From Gammaproteobacteria bacterium (lineage in GTDB: Bacteria > Pseudomonadota > Gammaproteobacteria > JADZEE01), in contig JADZEE010000156.1 of the NCBI GenBank assembly GCA_020850735.1, positions 1-51,824 on the forward strand: 51,824 bases of DNA, written 5' to 3'. Shown piece by piece: positions 33,472-43,030 of the stretch (the first letter of the stretch is position 1; every line of letters starts with the position of its first letter). The position numbers and the translations under genes are program-made. The notes beneath the pieces were generated by a model. The model was given only the letters and a program-made list of their open reading frames with translations, ran no database searches and was not told where the DNA came from.

Positions 33472-35603
33472 AGCGTGTATCGGTCGACATCGGCGGTACC
33501 TTCACCGACTGTTTCGTCGCCTGGGACGGGCGTTACGTCGAGGCCAAATCGCTCACCACCCATCACAACCTCGCGGTCGGTTTCAACGAGGCGCTCGACA
33601 TCGCCGTCGGCGAGCTGAACCTCGATCGCGCGACCCTGCTGGCGCAGGTGGACTCGGTGCGTTATGCGACCACGCTCGGCACCAATGCGCTCATCGAACG
33701 CAAGGGGCCGCGTATCGGCCTGCTGGTCACCGCGGGATTCGGCAGCACCGTGCCCTGCTCACGGGCCCGCGGCCACGGCGAGGGGCTCGACATCCGGGTG
33801 CAGATGGATCTTCCGAACGCCCGCCGCCCGGTGCCGCTCGTGCCCATTCCCATGATCCGCACGGTGCGCGAGCGCGTCGATTACGCCGGCAAGGTGCTGC
33901 TGGCGCTCGACGAGACCGACTTGCAGGCGAAGCTGCGTGATCTGGTCGATCGCGGTGCCGAGACGCTGGTCGTCATGCTCGCCAACAGCGTCGTCAACCC
34001 CGAGCACGAGCTGCGCATTCGCGAGGTGTTCCTGGAAGAGTACCCGGCGCATCTGCTCGGCGCCGTACCGATGCTGCTCTCGCACCAGGTCGCCGGACGC
34101 AAGGGCGAATACACCCGCGCCACCTCGACCATCATCGACGGCTTCCTGCATCAGGTGATGTACCACGGCCTGGGTACGCTCGAGCTCAACCTGCGCGCCT
34201 CCGGCTACACGAGACCGATGCTCATCAACCACAACTCGGGCGGCATGGCGCAGCTCAACTCCACCGACGCGCTGCAGACGGTGCATTCGGGCCCCGTTTC
34301 CGGCATCGCCGCCTCCGAGCAGCTCGCGTTGCAGGGCGGACTCGGTAACGTCATCGCGACCGACATGGGCGGCACCAGCTTCGACATCGGCATCATCACC
34401 GAGGGTGGTGTCAAGCACTACGACTTTCATCCGGTGATCGACCGCTGGCTGGTCAGCGTGCCGATGGTGCACCTGGTGACGCTGGGCGCCGGCGGGGGTT
34501 CGATCGCGTCCTACGATCGGATGTACGACACGGTGCGCATCGGCCCCGAGAGCGCCGGCTCCGATCCCGGTCCGGCCTGCTACAACCGTGGCGGCACCCG
34601 CGCGACCGTCACCGACGCCGATCTGCTGCTCGGTTATCTCGATCCGGACAACTACGCGGCCGGGCGCATCAGGCTCGCGACGCGACGGGCGAGTCAGGCG
34701 TTCAAGAAGAATCTCTGCACACCGCTCGGCGTCGACGAGATCGAGGCGGCAAAAGTGGTCAAGCAGATCGTCGATCACAACATGGCCAACGGCATCGCCA
34801 CCGAACTGCGCTCGCGCGGTTATGCGCCGGAGGATTTCACTCTGCTCGCCTACGGCGGCAACGGGCCACTGCATGCGTGCGGGATCGCCGGCGCGCTCGG
34901 CGTCAGCCGGGTGCTGGCGCCGCCGTTCAGCGCCGTGTTCTCGGCCCTCGGCGCGGGTAACGTCAATCAGATGCACATTCACGAGACCTCGACTTACACG
35001 GTTCTGTACGACGCCAATGCCGGCACGATCCTGCGTGACTACCGGCGTTTCAACGACATCGTCGCGGACCTCGAGCGACGCGGTCGTGAGGACCTGCTGC
35101 GCCAGGGTGCGGATGTCGGGGACATACGCTACCGGCTCGAACTCGACATGCGCTACGGCAATCAGCGCGTGGAGACCGCCGTGGTCACCGATCTGACGCG
35201 CCTCGCGACCGTGCACGACGTCATGCGCATCATCGAGCAGTTTCATAGCCGCTACGGCGAGCGCTTCGGCGCCGGCAGTCAGGCACAGGAGGCGGGGATC
35301 CGCATCAACACGATCCGCGTGTGCTCCTACGTCGAGCACGAGAAGGTGGACATCGGTGCGATCCATCCGCTCGACGTGCCGGCCGCCGCACCCGCGCCGG
35401 TGGCCACGCGCAGCGCTCACTTCCCGGGCAGCGACACCCCCCTGGACACACCGCTCTACGATGAGGCGGCGCTGTCTGCGGGCGTGCGCATCGCGGGTCC
35501 GGCGATCGTCACCACGCGGGCAACCACCTACCTGGTCGAGCCGGGTTGGCGTTACGACGCCGCACTGCACGGTGCGGTCTGGTTCACGCGCACGGTGGCG
35601 TGA
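33468..35603 (+). CDS. HyuA/oxoprolinase-family subunit, second HyuA-type protein of module 2 (ApcC-like)
   Basis: The 711-residue protein is close to the product of 3061-5184 over its full length. ATP-site motifs are DIGGTFTD (6-13), DMGGTSFD near residue 300 and YGGNGPLHA near residue 463. KRKGPR-type, HHNLA and GAGGGSIA segments are shared between the copies. It is translationally coupled to the small subunit through ATGA. It should be an ATP-binding core subunit of the second carboxylase. Confidence 0.86.
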   Translation: MKRVSVDIGGTFTDCFVAWDGRYVEAKSLTTHHNLAVGFNEALDIAVGELNLDRATLLAQVDSVRYATTLGTNALIERKGPRIGLLVTAGFGSTVPCSRARGHGEGLDIRVQMDLPNARRPVPLVPIPMIRTVRERVDYAGKVLLALDETDLQAKLRDLVDRGAETLVVMLANSVVNPEHELRIREVFLEEYPAHLLGAVPMLLSHQVAGRKGEYTRATSTIIDGFLHQVMYHGLGTLELNLRASGYTRPMLINHNSGGMAQLNSTDALQTVHSGPVSGIAASEQLALQGGLGNVIATDMGGTSFDIGIITEGGVKHYDFHPVIDRWLVSVPMVHLVTLGAGGGSIASYDRMYDTVRIGPESAGSDPGPACYNRGGTRATVTDADLLLGYLDPDNYAAGRIRLATRRASQAFKKNLCTPLGVDEIEAAKVVKQIVDHNMANGIATELRSRGYAPEDFTLLAYGGNGPLHACGIAGALGVSRVLAPPFSAVFSALGAGNVNQMHIHETSTYTVLYDANAGTILRDYRRFNDIVADLERRGREDLLRQGADVGDIRYRLELDMRYGNQRVETAVVTDLTRLATVHDVMRIIEQFHSRYGERFGAGSQAQEAGIRINTIRVCSYVEHEKVDIGAIHPLDVPAAAPAPVATRSAHFPGSDTPLDTPLYDEAALSAGVRIAGPAIVTTRATTYLVEPGWRYDAALHGAVWFTRTVA

Positions 35604-35675
35604 CGCCCGCGTGAAATCTTCTGCAGGTCGAACGATCCTCCGATTCAGACGCGCTCCCGGATGCGGGAAGAGGCA

Positions 35676-37958
35676 ATGACGATGGCAACGCACGACGAAA
35701 CCGCGACTGCGGCGCTCAGCGCCGACGAGCAGGCCCTGCTCGATCGTTTCATGCACGACAATCGCCTGTTCTACGGGCCGGACCCGGAGATCATGCGCGA
35801 CCACCACATCGCGCCGCGCTCGGCCGAGGAGGTGAAGGTGCTCGGCGAGGCGCTCGATCCGCACCGCATGCACCTGGTGCGCGGTCGCGTGCAGTCGGCG
35901 CTGGATGAATCCTTCACCATGGTCGAGCAGATGGGCGCAGCGCCGGGAGCGAAGTGGGGTGACCTCATCACCTGTGTTTTCACGGCGAGCGGTGATCTCA
36001 GCCAGATTGCTTCCACGGGTATCGTCGTGTTCGGTGCCGTTTGTCACTACCCGATCCGCTTCATCCGCAAGTACTGGATGGACGATCCGAGCGTGGGTGT
36101 GCGCGAGGGTGACGGCTTCATTCACAACGATTCGCGCTATGGCAACATCCACAACACCGACCAGAGCCTGATCATGCCGCTGTACTGGGAGGGCAGGCTG
36201 CTGTGCTGGATCGCCTCGACGATACACGAAGGCGAGAACGGCGCGATCGAGCCGGGCGGCATGCCGGCGGTGGCCGAGAGCCGCTACGACGAGGGCCTGA
36301 AGATGTGCCCTTTCAAGATCGTCGAGAACTTCCGGATCAGGCGCGACATCCTGAATTTCCTGCAGAACTCGGTCCGCGATCCCAAGCTCCAGTCCGAGGA
36401 CATGAAAGTCAAGCTGCACGCGGTGCTGCGGCTGCGCGAACGCATTCGGGCGGTGCTCGAGGAATTCGGACCTGATTACCTCGTCGCGACCTTGCGCAAG
36501 AACCTGGAAGACACCGAGGCCGAGGTGCGTCGGCGCATCGCCGAGCTTCCCGACGGCACGGTACGTTTGAACACCTTCATCGACGGCACGCTGCGCGAAC
36601 ATTTTCTGCACAAGATGGCCATCGCCATTCACGTCAAGGGCGATAAGATGACGTTCGATCTGCGCGGTTCGGGTCCGGAGCTCACCAACCGTTCGATCAA
36701 CTCCACGGTCGCTTCCCTCAAGACCTGCCTGCTGACCAGCCTGTACCAGTACGTGTGGCCGGATCTGCCGCACAACATGGCCATGATGAGTCCGATCGAC
36801 GTGGTCACCGATCGCAATTCGCTGCACGATTGTTCCAACGACGTGCCGACCTCGATGAGCCTCATCCCGCTGTTTCGCTCCTTCACACTGCTGTCCGCGC
36901 CGATGAGCAAGCTCGCCTACTCGCTGCCGCACCGCTACACCGCGATGAGCGCGAATCACTACAACCAGCCGGCGACTTTCGTCTACGGTGGCCTTACCCA
37001 GCACAACGAGGTGACCGGCAACTTCTGTGCCGACATCAACGGCAACGGTGGCGGTGCCCGCGAGAACGCGGACGGCGAGCACGCGCTGTCGCCGGTGTTC
37101 GGCTTCATGGCGGACACGGGCGAGATGGAGATCGCCGAGGAAGAGCTGCCCTACGTGCGCCTGGTCGCCCAGGAGCTCGCCCGGGACCGCATGGGGTTCG
37201 GCAAGTACCGTGGCGGCATGGGCTACGAGCAGATGACCACGGTCAAGGAGAGCAGCTTCTGGGGCTTCATGACGGGGCAGTGCGGCGCCAAGCATCCGTC
37301 GGCGTACGGCCTGTTCGGCGGCTACGCCAGTCCTGCCTACCCGCTCGCCAAGATCAAGGGCATCAATATTTTCGAGGTGCTCAAGGACGACCCCGATCTG
37401 TTCAAGTTCAGCATGGTCGAGCTCATGAACGAGCAGGCAATCCCGGGCGGCAAGTACATCGTCCACGACGCCGGCATGGCGTTCGAGCCGTGCGCCGAGG
37501 GCGAGGTGTACATGATCTGTCAGGGCGCCGGAGGCGGCTATGGCGACGTCCTGCAGCGCGATCCCGCGCTGGTGCTCAAGGACGTGGAGGAGAACCTGTT
37601 GTCGCCGGCGCTGGCCCGCGACATCTTCAAGGTGCAATTCGACGCCGAGGCGCTGATCGTCGATGCGCAGGCCACGCGGGCCGCGCGCGATGCCGAGCGC
37701 GCCGCGCGCAAGCGTCGCGGCAGGCCGTACCTGGATTTCGTCGCCGAGTGGGTGACCCGGGAGCCACCGGCCGATCTGCCGTACTTCGGCTGCTGGGACG
37801 ATCCGCAGCTCATCTACGCCTCGCCGCCCGGCGGCACACGGGTGCGCATGCAGGCCGGCCGTCTGCAGGGCGTGTGGATGTCCAATCCCAAGGACCGGCG
37901 GATCGCCGAGCTGGAGGCGGAGCTGGCGAGCTGTCGCGGCGCTGCAACGACGCCGTGA
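35676..37958 (+). CDS. HyuB/oxoprolinase-family subunit of carboxylase module 2 (ApcD-like)
   Basis: This HyuB-family protein of about 760 residues shares the landmarks of the module 1 copy: PGAKWGDL, HNDSRYGNIHNTDQS, EGENGAIEPGGMP and FGKYRGGMGY. The frame is open from an ATG at 35661, but the ATG at 35676 is better placed behind GGAAGAGG. The gap from the preceding gene is 72 nt, wider than in module 1. No ApcE-like gene follows; the next gene is a small exported protein with its own promoter-like box. Confidence 0.86.
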   Translation: MTMATHDETATAALSADEQALLDRFMHDNRLFYGPDPEIMRDHHIAPRSAEEVKVLGEALDPHRMHLVRGRVQSALDESFTMVEQMGAAPGAKWGDLITCVFTASGDLSQIASTGIVVFGAVCHYPIRFIRKYWMDDPSVGVREGDGFIHNDSRYGNIHNTDQSLIMPLYWEGRLLCWIASTIHEGENGAIEPGGMPAVAESRYDEGLKMCPFKIVENFRIRRDILNFLQNSVRDPKLQSEDMKVKLHAVLRLRERIRAVLEEFGPDYLVATLRKNLEDTEAEVRRRIAELPDGTVRLNTFIDGTLREHFLHKMAIAIHVKGDKMTFDLRGSGPELTNRSINSTVASLKTCLLTSLYQYVWPDLPHNMAMMSPIDVVTDRNSLHDCSNDVPTSMSLIPLFRSFTLLSAPMSKLAYSLPHRYTAMSANHYNQPATFVYGGLTQHNEVTGNFCADINGNGGGARENADGEHALSPVFGFMADTGEMEIAEEELPYVRLVAQELARDRMGFGKYRGGMGYEQMTTVKESSFWGFMTGQCGAKHPSAYGLFGGYASPAYPLAKIKGINIFEVLKDDPDLFKFSMVELMNEQAIPGGKYIVHDAGMAFEPCAEGEVYMICQGAGGGYGDVLQRDPALVLKDVEENLLSPALARDIFKVQFDAEALIVDAQATRAARDAERAARKRRGRPYLDFVAEWVTREPPADLPYFGCWDDPQLIYASPPGGTRVRMQAGRLQGVWMSNPKDRRIAELEAELASCRGAATTP

Positions 37959-38037
37959 TGAGCCGAACCGGCCGCCACCTGCACGGCGGCGCGCGACGGT
38001 CTATGATGCCCGCTCCCGCCAGTGGTGAGGTGCACCG

Positions 38038-38364
38038 ATGCCCCGTTCGTTCCGTCACTGCATTGCCGCCGCGCTGGCGGTCCTTGCCGGCGGCGTGCTC
38101 GTCGCGACGGCGGCCGTCGCTGCCGACGCCGATCCCGGCCGCGGCGCGCACAAACCCTCGCTCGAGTACATGCTCGCCGACGGCCTGGTGCTGCGGCCGC
38201 TGGGTCTCGCCGCCACGATTATCGGCGGTGCCATCTATGCGGTGACGCTGCCGTTCAGCCTCGCCGGCGGCAACGCTGACGAGGCTGCCGAGACCTTCGT
38301 CACGCAACCGGTCGACTACACCTTCAGGCGCTGTCTCGGTTGCCTGGAGGATCCGGCGCGCTGA
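38038..38364 (+). CDS. Small exported protein of unknown function
   Basis: The 108-residue protein has a signal peptide (about 1-30) and a second hydrophobic stretch LGLAATIIGGAIYAVTLPFSL (about 55-75). It ends with two Cys (RRCLGCLED). Similar short proteins with the motif RPLGLAATI-G-A-Y-VTLPFS are widespread in gammaproteobacteria without a known function; some are loosely labelled transporters. A TATGAT -10-like box lies at 38002-38007 and GGTGAGGTG precedes the start. It marks the edge between the catabolic island and household genes. Confidence 0.7.
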   Translation: MPRSFRHCIAAALAVLAGGVLVATAAVAADADPGRGAHKPSLEYMLADGLVLRPLGLAATIIGGAIYAVTLPFSLAGGNADEAAETFVTQPVDYTFRRCLGCLEDPAR

Positions 38365-38410
38365 GGGACGGCGCCCGTCGCCGCCAGCGCGGTGATGGTT
38401 TCACAAGCTC

Positions 38411-39841
38411 TCAGCCCTTGATGCAGACGATGGGCGTCAGGCGCGCAACCGGACGTGCGAGGCCGGCGAGACCGGTCGCGGCGACGACGGCGTCGACGTC
38501 CTTGTAGGCGCCGGGCGCTTCTTCGGCGACGCCGCGGTCCGAGGGTGCGCGAACGTGGATGCCGCGGCCGGCCAGCTCATCGATCACCTGCCGGCCCTGC
38601 CAGCGTTTCGTGGCCTGCTTGCGACTCATCTGCCGGCCGGCGCCGTGGCAGGCCGAGGACAGCGAACGGGCGTCGTTGCCTGCCGTGCCGGCGAGGATCC
38701 ACGACGCCGTACCCATCGATCCGCCCACCAGCACCGGCTGGCCGGTCGCGAGAAACGCCGCCGGCAGGTCCGGGTGCCCGGGGGGAAAGGCGCGCGTCGC
38801 GCCTTTGCGGTGCACGTACAGCTCGCGCTCGCGGCCGTCGACGACGTGGCGCTCGCGCTTGCAGGTGTTGTGCGAGACGTCGTAGAGCAATACCAGGCGG
38901 GCCCGCGGCAGCACCCGTTCGAACACCTGGCGGGTGAGCTGGGTGATGATCTGGCGGTTGGCGAGGGCGCAATTGATTGCCGCCCGCATGGCGCCGAGAT
39001 AACGCTCGCCGAGCTCGCTGCGCAGGGGCGCGCAGGCGAGCTCGCGATCGGGAAGCCGGATCCCGTGGCGGCCGGCCGCGGTCGCCATCTCGCGCAGGTA
39101 CTCCGTACCGATCTGGTGGCCGAGCCCGCGCGAACCGCAGTGGATGCTGACCAGGACGTCGCCGCGGTGGAGACCGAAGGCGACGGCGGTCGGGGCATCG
39201 AAGATCTCGGCGACCGTCTGCAGCTCGAGGTAATGGTTGCCCGAACCGAGCGTGCCCATCTCGTCGCGCTGGCGCGCACGGGCCCGCTCCGAGACCGCCT
39301 CCGGATCCGCCCCTGCCATGCAGCCCCGCTCTTCGATGCGTTCCAGGTCGGCGCGGGTGCCGTAGCCGCGCCGGACCGCCCAGCCCGCGCCACCGGCGAG
39401 CATGTCGCGCATGTCCCGCTCGCTCAGGTGGATGTCGCCGGTGCTGCCCACACCGCAGGGCACGCGGCTGTACAGGACGTCGGCGAGATGCGCCGCGTGC
39501 GGCGCGACGTCCGCCAGTGCGAGCCCGGTGTGCAGGGTGCGGACGCCGCAGGAGATGTCGAAGCCGACGCCGCCGGCACACACGACCCCACCGGCGTCCG
39601 CGTCAAAGGCGGCGACGGCGCCGATGGGAAAGCCGTAGCCCCAGTGGGCGTCGGGCATGGCGTGGACCGCGCCGGCGATACCGGGAAGACAGGCCACGTT
39701 GATGGCCTGCTCGAACACCTTGTCGTCCATCGCCTCGATGAGCGCGGCGTCGGCGTGGAACAGCACCGGCACGTGCATGCCGGCGTGCGGTTCGAGCTGC
39801 CAGCGGATGGCGGAGATCTGCGCGAGCGCGGGGCGTTTCAT
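38411..39841 (-). CDS. rtcB: RtcB RNA ligase
   Basis: The 476-residue RtcB protein joins RNA 2',3'-cyclic phosphate (or 3'-phosphate) and 5'-hydroxyl ends using GTP and Mn2+. Visible motifs are GVGFDISCGVR (metal site), GTLGSGNHYLEL, SIHCGSRGLGHQIG and SSACHGAGRQMSRK. The last contains the histidine that carries GMP. The long upstream open frame is not coding; the ATG at 39841 overlaps the archease stop by 4 bp (ATGA). No rtcR or rtcA is present next to it. Confidence 0.95.
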   Translation of the reverse strand: MKRPALAQISAIRWQLEPHAGMHVPVLFHADAALIEAMDDKVFEQAINVACLPGIAGAVHAMPDAHWGYGFPIGAVAAFDADAGGVVCAGGVGFDISCGVRTLHTGLALADVAPHAAHLADVLYSRVPCGVGSTGDIHLSERDMRDMLAGGAGWAVRRGYGTRADLERIEERGCMAGADPEAVSERARARQRDEMGTLGSGNHYLELQTVAEIFDAPTAVAFGLHRGDVLVSIHCGSRGLGHQIGTEYLREMATAAGRHGIRLPDRELACAPLRSELGERYLGAMRAAINCALANRQIITQLTRQVFERVLPRARLVLLYDVSHNTCKRERHVVDGRERELYVHRKGATRAFPPGHPDLPAAFLATGQPVLVGGSMGTASWILAGTAGNDARSLSSACHGAGRQMSRKQATKRWQGRQVIDELAGRGIHVRAPSDRGVAEEAPGAYKDVDAVVAATGLAGLARPVARLTPIVCIKG

Positions 39842-40263
39842 ACGTCCACGACACACTGCGCCATCCAGCCGCCGCCGTCGAGACGACGGACGGCCAGCGC
39901 CGTGTAGGTCGCACCCTTGACCTCCACCGCCGGTGCGTGGCGGACACGGTCGAGCGCTTCGCCCCAGGCCACGGCTTCCAGGCGGGGACCGTCGATCCGG
40001 ACGTCGTAGCGACCGAACAGCATGTGCCGAACGGCCATCTCGTAGACGATCGCGTTCAGCCACTGCGCCAGCAGCAGCTCCGGATCTTCCGACTCGCAGT
40101 GCACGGCGACGGCTCGCGCGCCGGCCACCGTCGTCGGATCCGCGATTACGGCGGTCAGCGCCAGGGCTGCCTGTGCGAAAGCCTCGGCGGGCGTGTCGCC
40201 GTAGCCGCGCACGCCGATGTCGGCGCTGTGATTGAAGTGTTCCCAGCGCGGCCTGGACGGCAT
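39838..40263 (-). CDS. Archease
   Basis: The 141-residue archease is recognised by its N-terminal HSADIGV-type motif (NHSADIGVRGYG at about 11-22) and by the C-terminal VEVKGATYTAL segment. Archease speeds guanylylation and multiple turnover of RtcB and widens its cofactor use. The gene lies directly upstream of rtcB and overlaps it by 4 bp, which supports translational coupling and a joint RNA-repair role. Confidence 0.93.
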   Translation of the reverse strand: MPSRPRWEHFNHSADIGVRGYGDTPAEAFAQAALALTAVIADPTTVAGARAVAVHCESEDPELLLAQWLNAIVYEMAVRHMLFGRYDVRIDGPRLEAVAWGEALDRVRHAPAVEVKGATYTALAVRRLDGGGWMAQCVVDV

Positions 40264-40272
40264 ATCCCCGTC

Positions 40273-40701
40273 TCAGGGCGGCTCGAGGCAGGCGAGGATC
40301 TCCCGGGCGTCGGCGTGGACGAGGTTCTTGTCGACCGTGGCGGTGATCGTGGCCACCAGCGCCGCGGGCATGGCGTGGCGCAGGTGGCCGAGGAACTGCG
40401 GCGGCGCGATCAGCACCAGGCGTTCGAATTCGGCCCCGACCCGCCCCGCCTCGAGACGCTCGATGATCTGGCGGGCGAAGGTCTGCGCCTCGATCTGGTG
40501 CGGATCGTGCGCCGGATCCATGGCGTGGCGCGCGCCACCGCTGGCGAATCCGCGCCCCGGCTTGTCGGTGACGATGTCACGGGCGTGCGCGCGGCTCGCC
40601 GGATGGGCGAAATCCTCCAACTCCTCGAGCCCGGCGCCCCTGCGTCGGAACAGGCGCGCGCGGCTCGATTCCGCGACCATCACCCAGGTTCTGTCGTGCA
40701 T
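40273..40701 (-). CDS. Host-attachment / baeRF-type family protein
   Basis: The 142-residue protein begins WVMVAESSRARLF and contains RGFASGGARHAMDP and IAPPQFLGHLR, characteristic of the family called host attachment protein. It is now grouped with bacterial and archaeal release-factor-like (eRF1 domain 2) proteins. The molecular role is unknown, and the old name comes from plant attachment work in one species. It ends 9 nt before the archease start and may be co-transcribed with it. Confidence 0.82.
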   Translation of the reverse strand: MHDRTWVMVAESSRARLFRRRGAGLEELEDFAHPASRAHARDIVTDKPGRGFASGGARHAMDPAHDPHQIEAQTFARQIIERLEAGRVGAEFERLVLIAPPQFLGHLRHAMPAALVATITATVDKNLVHADAREILACLEPP

Positions 40702-40746
40702 GTGGTGACCGCCTCCGCTATGGCCCGATCCGTCCCGCCATGCTGC

Positions 40747-41445
40747 TCATGCGCACGCCGGGCCGGGCTGATCCCGATCACGCGTGAAGGGTACGAAGGC
40801 GACGGGCAGCACGTCCCGTTCGCTGTAGCCGCCGTCCGCCCGGCGGCGGATGCACCGCAGCATCTGCCCGCCCGCGCGCGGCCCGACCGGGATCACCAGG
40901 CGGCCGCCGGCGGCGAGCTGCTCGAGCAGAGCCGGTGGTGGTTCCGGCGCGGCGGCCGTGACGACGATGCCCTGGTAAGGCGCGTGCTCGGGCCAGCCGG
41001 CGTGACCATCACCGTGTGCCACGGTCACCTCGTCGTAATCGAGCTCGGCGAGCAGCCGCGCGGACCGTTCGGCGAGCTCGGCGATGATCTCCAGGCTGTA
41101 GACCTCGGCGCCGAGCGCGGCCAGCACGGCCGCCTGGTAACCGCAGCCGGTGCCGATCTCCAGAACCCGGTCGCCCGGTGTGATATCGAGCAGGGAGCTC
41201 ATCAGGGCGACGATGTAGGGTTGCGAGATGGTCTGGCCGCGGCCGATCGGCAGTGGCACGTCGGCGTAGGCCACATCGCGCTCGTGCGCGGGTACGAACA
41301 GGTGCCGCGGAACACTGCGCAGGGCCTCGCGGACGCGCTCGTCGAGCTCGGGCAGCGCGGTGTAACGCGCTGTCTCGCGGAACTGCGCTTCGATCTGGCG
41401 GATGAGCGCTTCGCGATCGGCAGCGTAGCGATCCGTCCCGATCAT
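40747..41445 (-). CDS. pcm: Protein-L-isoaspartate O-methyltransferase
   Basis: The 232-residue SAM-dependent methyltransferase repairs isoaspartyl residues in damaged proteins. Family motifs are present: GRGQTISQPYIVALM (about 67-81), the SAM loop VLEIGTGCGYQAAVLA (about 95-110) and the C-terminal RLVIPVGP. The N-terminal extension of about 20 residues is modest. It lies in a run of minus-strand genes with 45 bp to the downstream gene. Confidence 0.93.
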   Translation of the reverse strand: MIGTDRYAADREALIRQIEAQFRETARYTALPELDERVREALRSVPRHLFVPAHERDVAYADVPLPIGRGQTISQPYIVALMSSLLDITPGDRVLEIGTGCGYQAAVLAALGAEVYSLEIIAELAERSARLLAELDYDEVTVAHGDGHAGWPEHAPYQGIVVTAAAPEPPPALLEQLAAGGRLVIPVGPRAGGQMLRCIRRRADGGYSERDVLPVAFVPFTRDRDQPGPACA

Positions 41446-41486
41446 GCCCGCCTGCGCCGCGCCTGAGCCCTCGCGGGAAACGACCG

Positions 41487-42581
<1,095 letters not shown>

Positions 42582-42607
42582 GTTCCGTCATGTCCTCCCG
42601 GGGGCCG

Positions 42608-42820
42608 TCAACGCATCCATTCTGCCACGAGTCGCCGGCAGTCGTGGCGCCATTCGCAGTGTACCCGGCCACAGCTGAGGCGCCGTTCGGTGCGAAAACA
42701 CGTTTCCTCGCCGCGCGCGCGCTGGATCGCGCGCACGATATCGGCTTCCGAACCCGTGCAGCTGACGTCGCCGAGACCGGCGCGCCGGGCGAGCATGGTC
42801 AGTCCCGTCGTGTCCATCAT
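42608..42820 (-). CDS. Small Cys-rich protein with SAP/Rho-N-like N-terminus
   Basis: The 70-residue protein has a perfect GAGGAGGT ribosome site 4 nt before ATG. The N-terminal part (ADIVRAIQRARGEETCF) resembles SAP- or Rho-N-type helix-hairpin modules. The C-terminal half has C41, C49, C54 and C60, which suggests a metal site. Short proteins of this design are common in gammaproteobacteria; function is unknown. It probably shares a transcript with the aldolase downstream. Confidence 0.6.
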   Translation of the reverse strand: MMDTTGLTMLARRAGLGDVSCTGSEADIVRAIQRARGEETCFRTERRLSCGRVHCEWRHDCRRLVAEWMR

Positions 42821-43030
42821 CGTGACCTCCTCGATGTCGTCTGGTCGCCGTGGTTCCCATCCGTCGCGCCCGGGGTTAGAGTTTTTCGAACCGGTCGGTG
42901 GCGCGCCCGGGGATCTGTCGACTTCGACTATCCAGGCTACGGTAAGTTTTTGACAGAAATTTTTAGTTGACGCGGATCAGCGCCCGCTGCGGCGCCGCTG
43001 CCCCGCCCCTCCACTTTCAGGGATCCCCGG
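42821..43030. other. Divergent promoter region between the small Cys-rich gene and glucan phosphorylase
   Basis: The 210-bp region has an AT-rich core (about 42940-42970) containing TTGACA (42950-42955) and TTGACG (42967-42972), both -35-like on the plus strand. A matching -10 is not obvious. It should drive both neighbours. Confidence 0.35.

Noticed and set aside
33759..37637. Minus-strand open frame of 1292 codons opposite module 2
   Set aside because: It mirrors the reading frame of three well-supported HyuA/HyuB genes, has low-complexity Arg/His/Asp-rich sequence and no recognisable domain. GC-rich third positions create such frames.
39842..40063. Upstream extension of rtcB by 74 codons
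   Set aside because: It lies inside the archease gene in another frame, and RtcB homology begins at MKRPALAQ.
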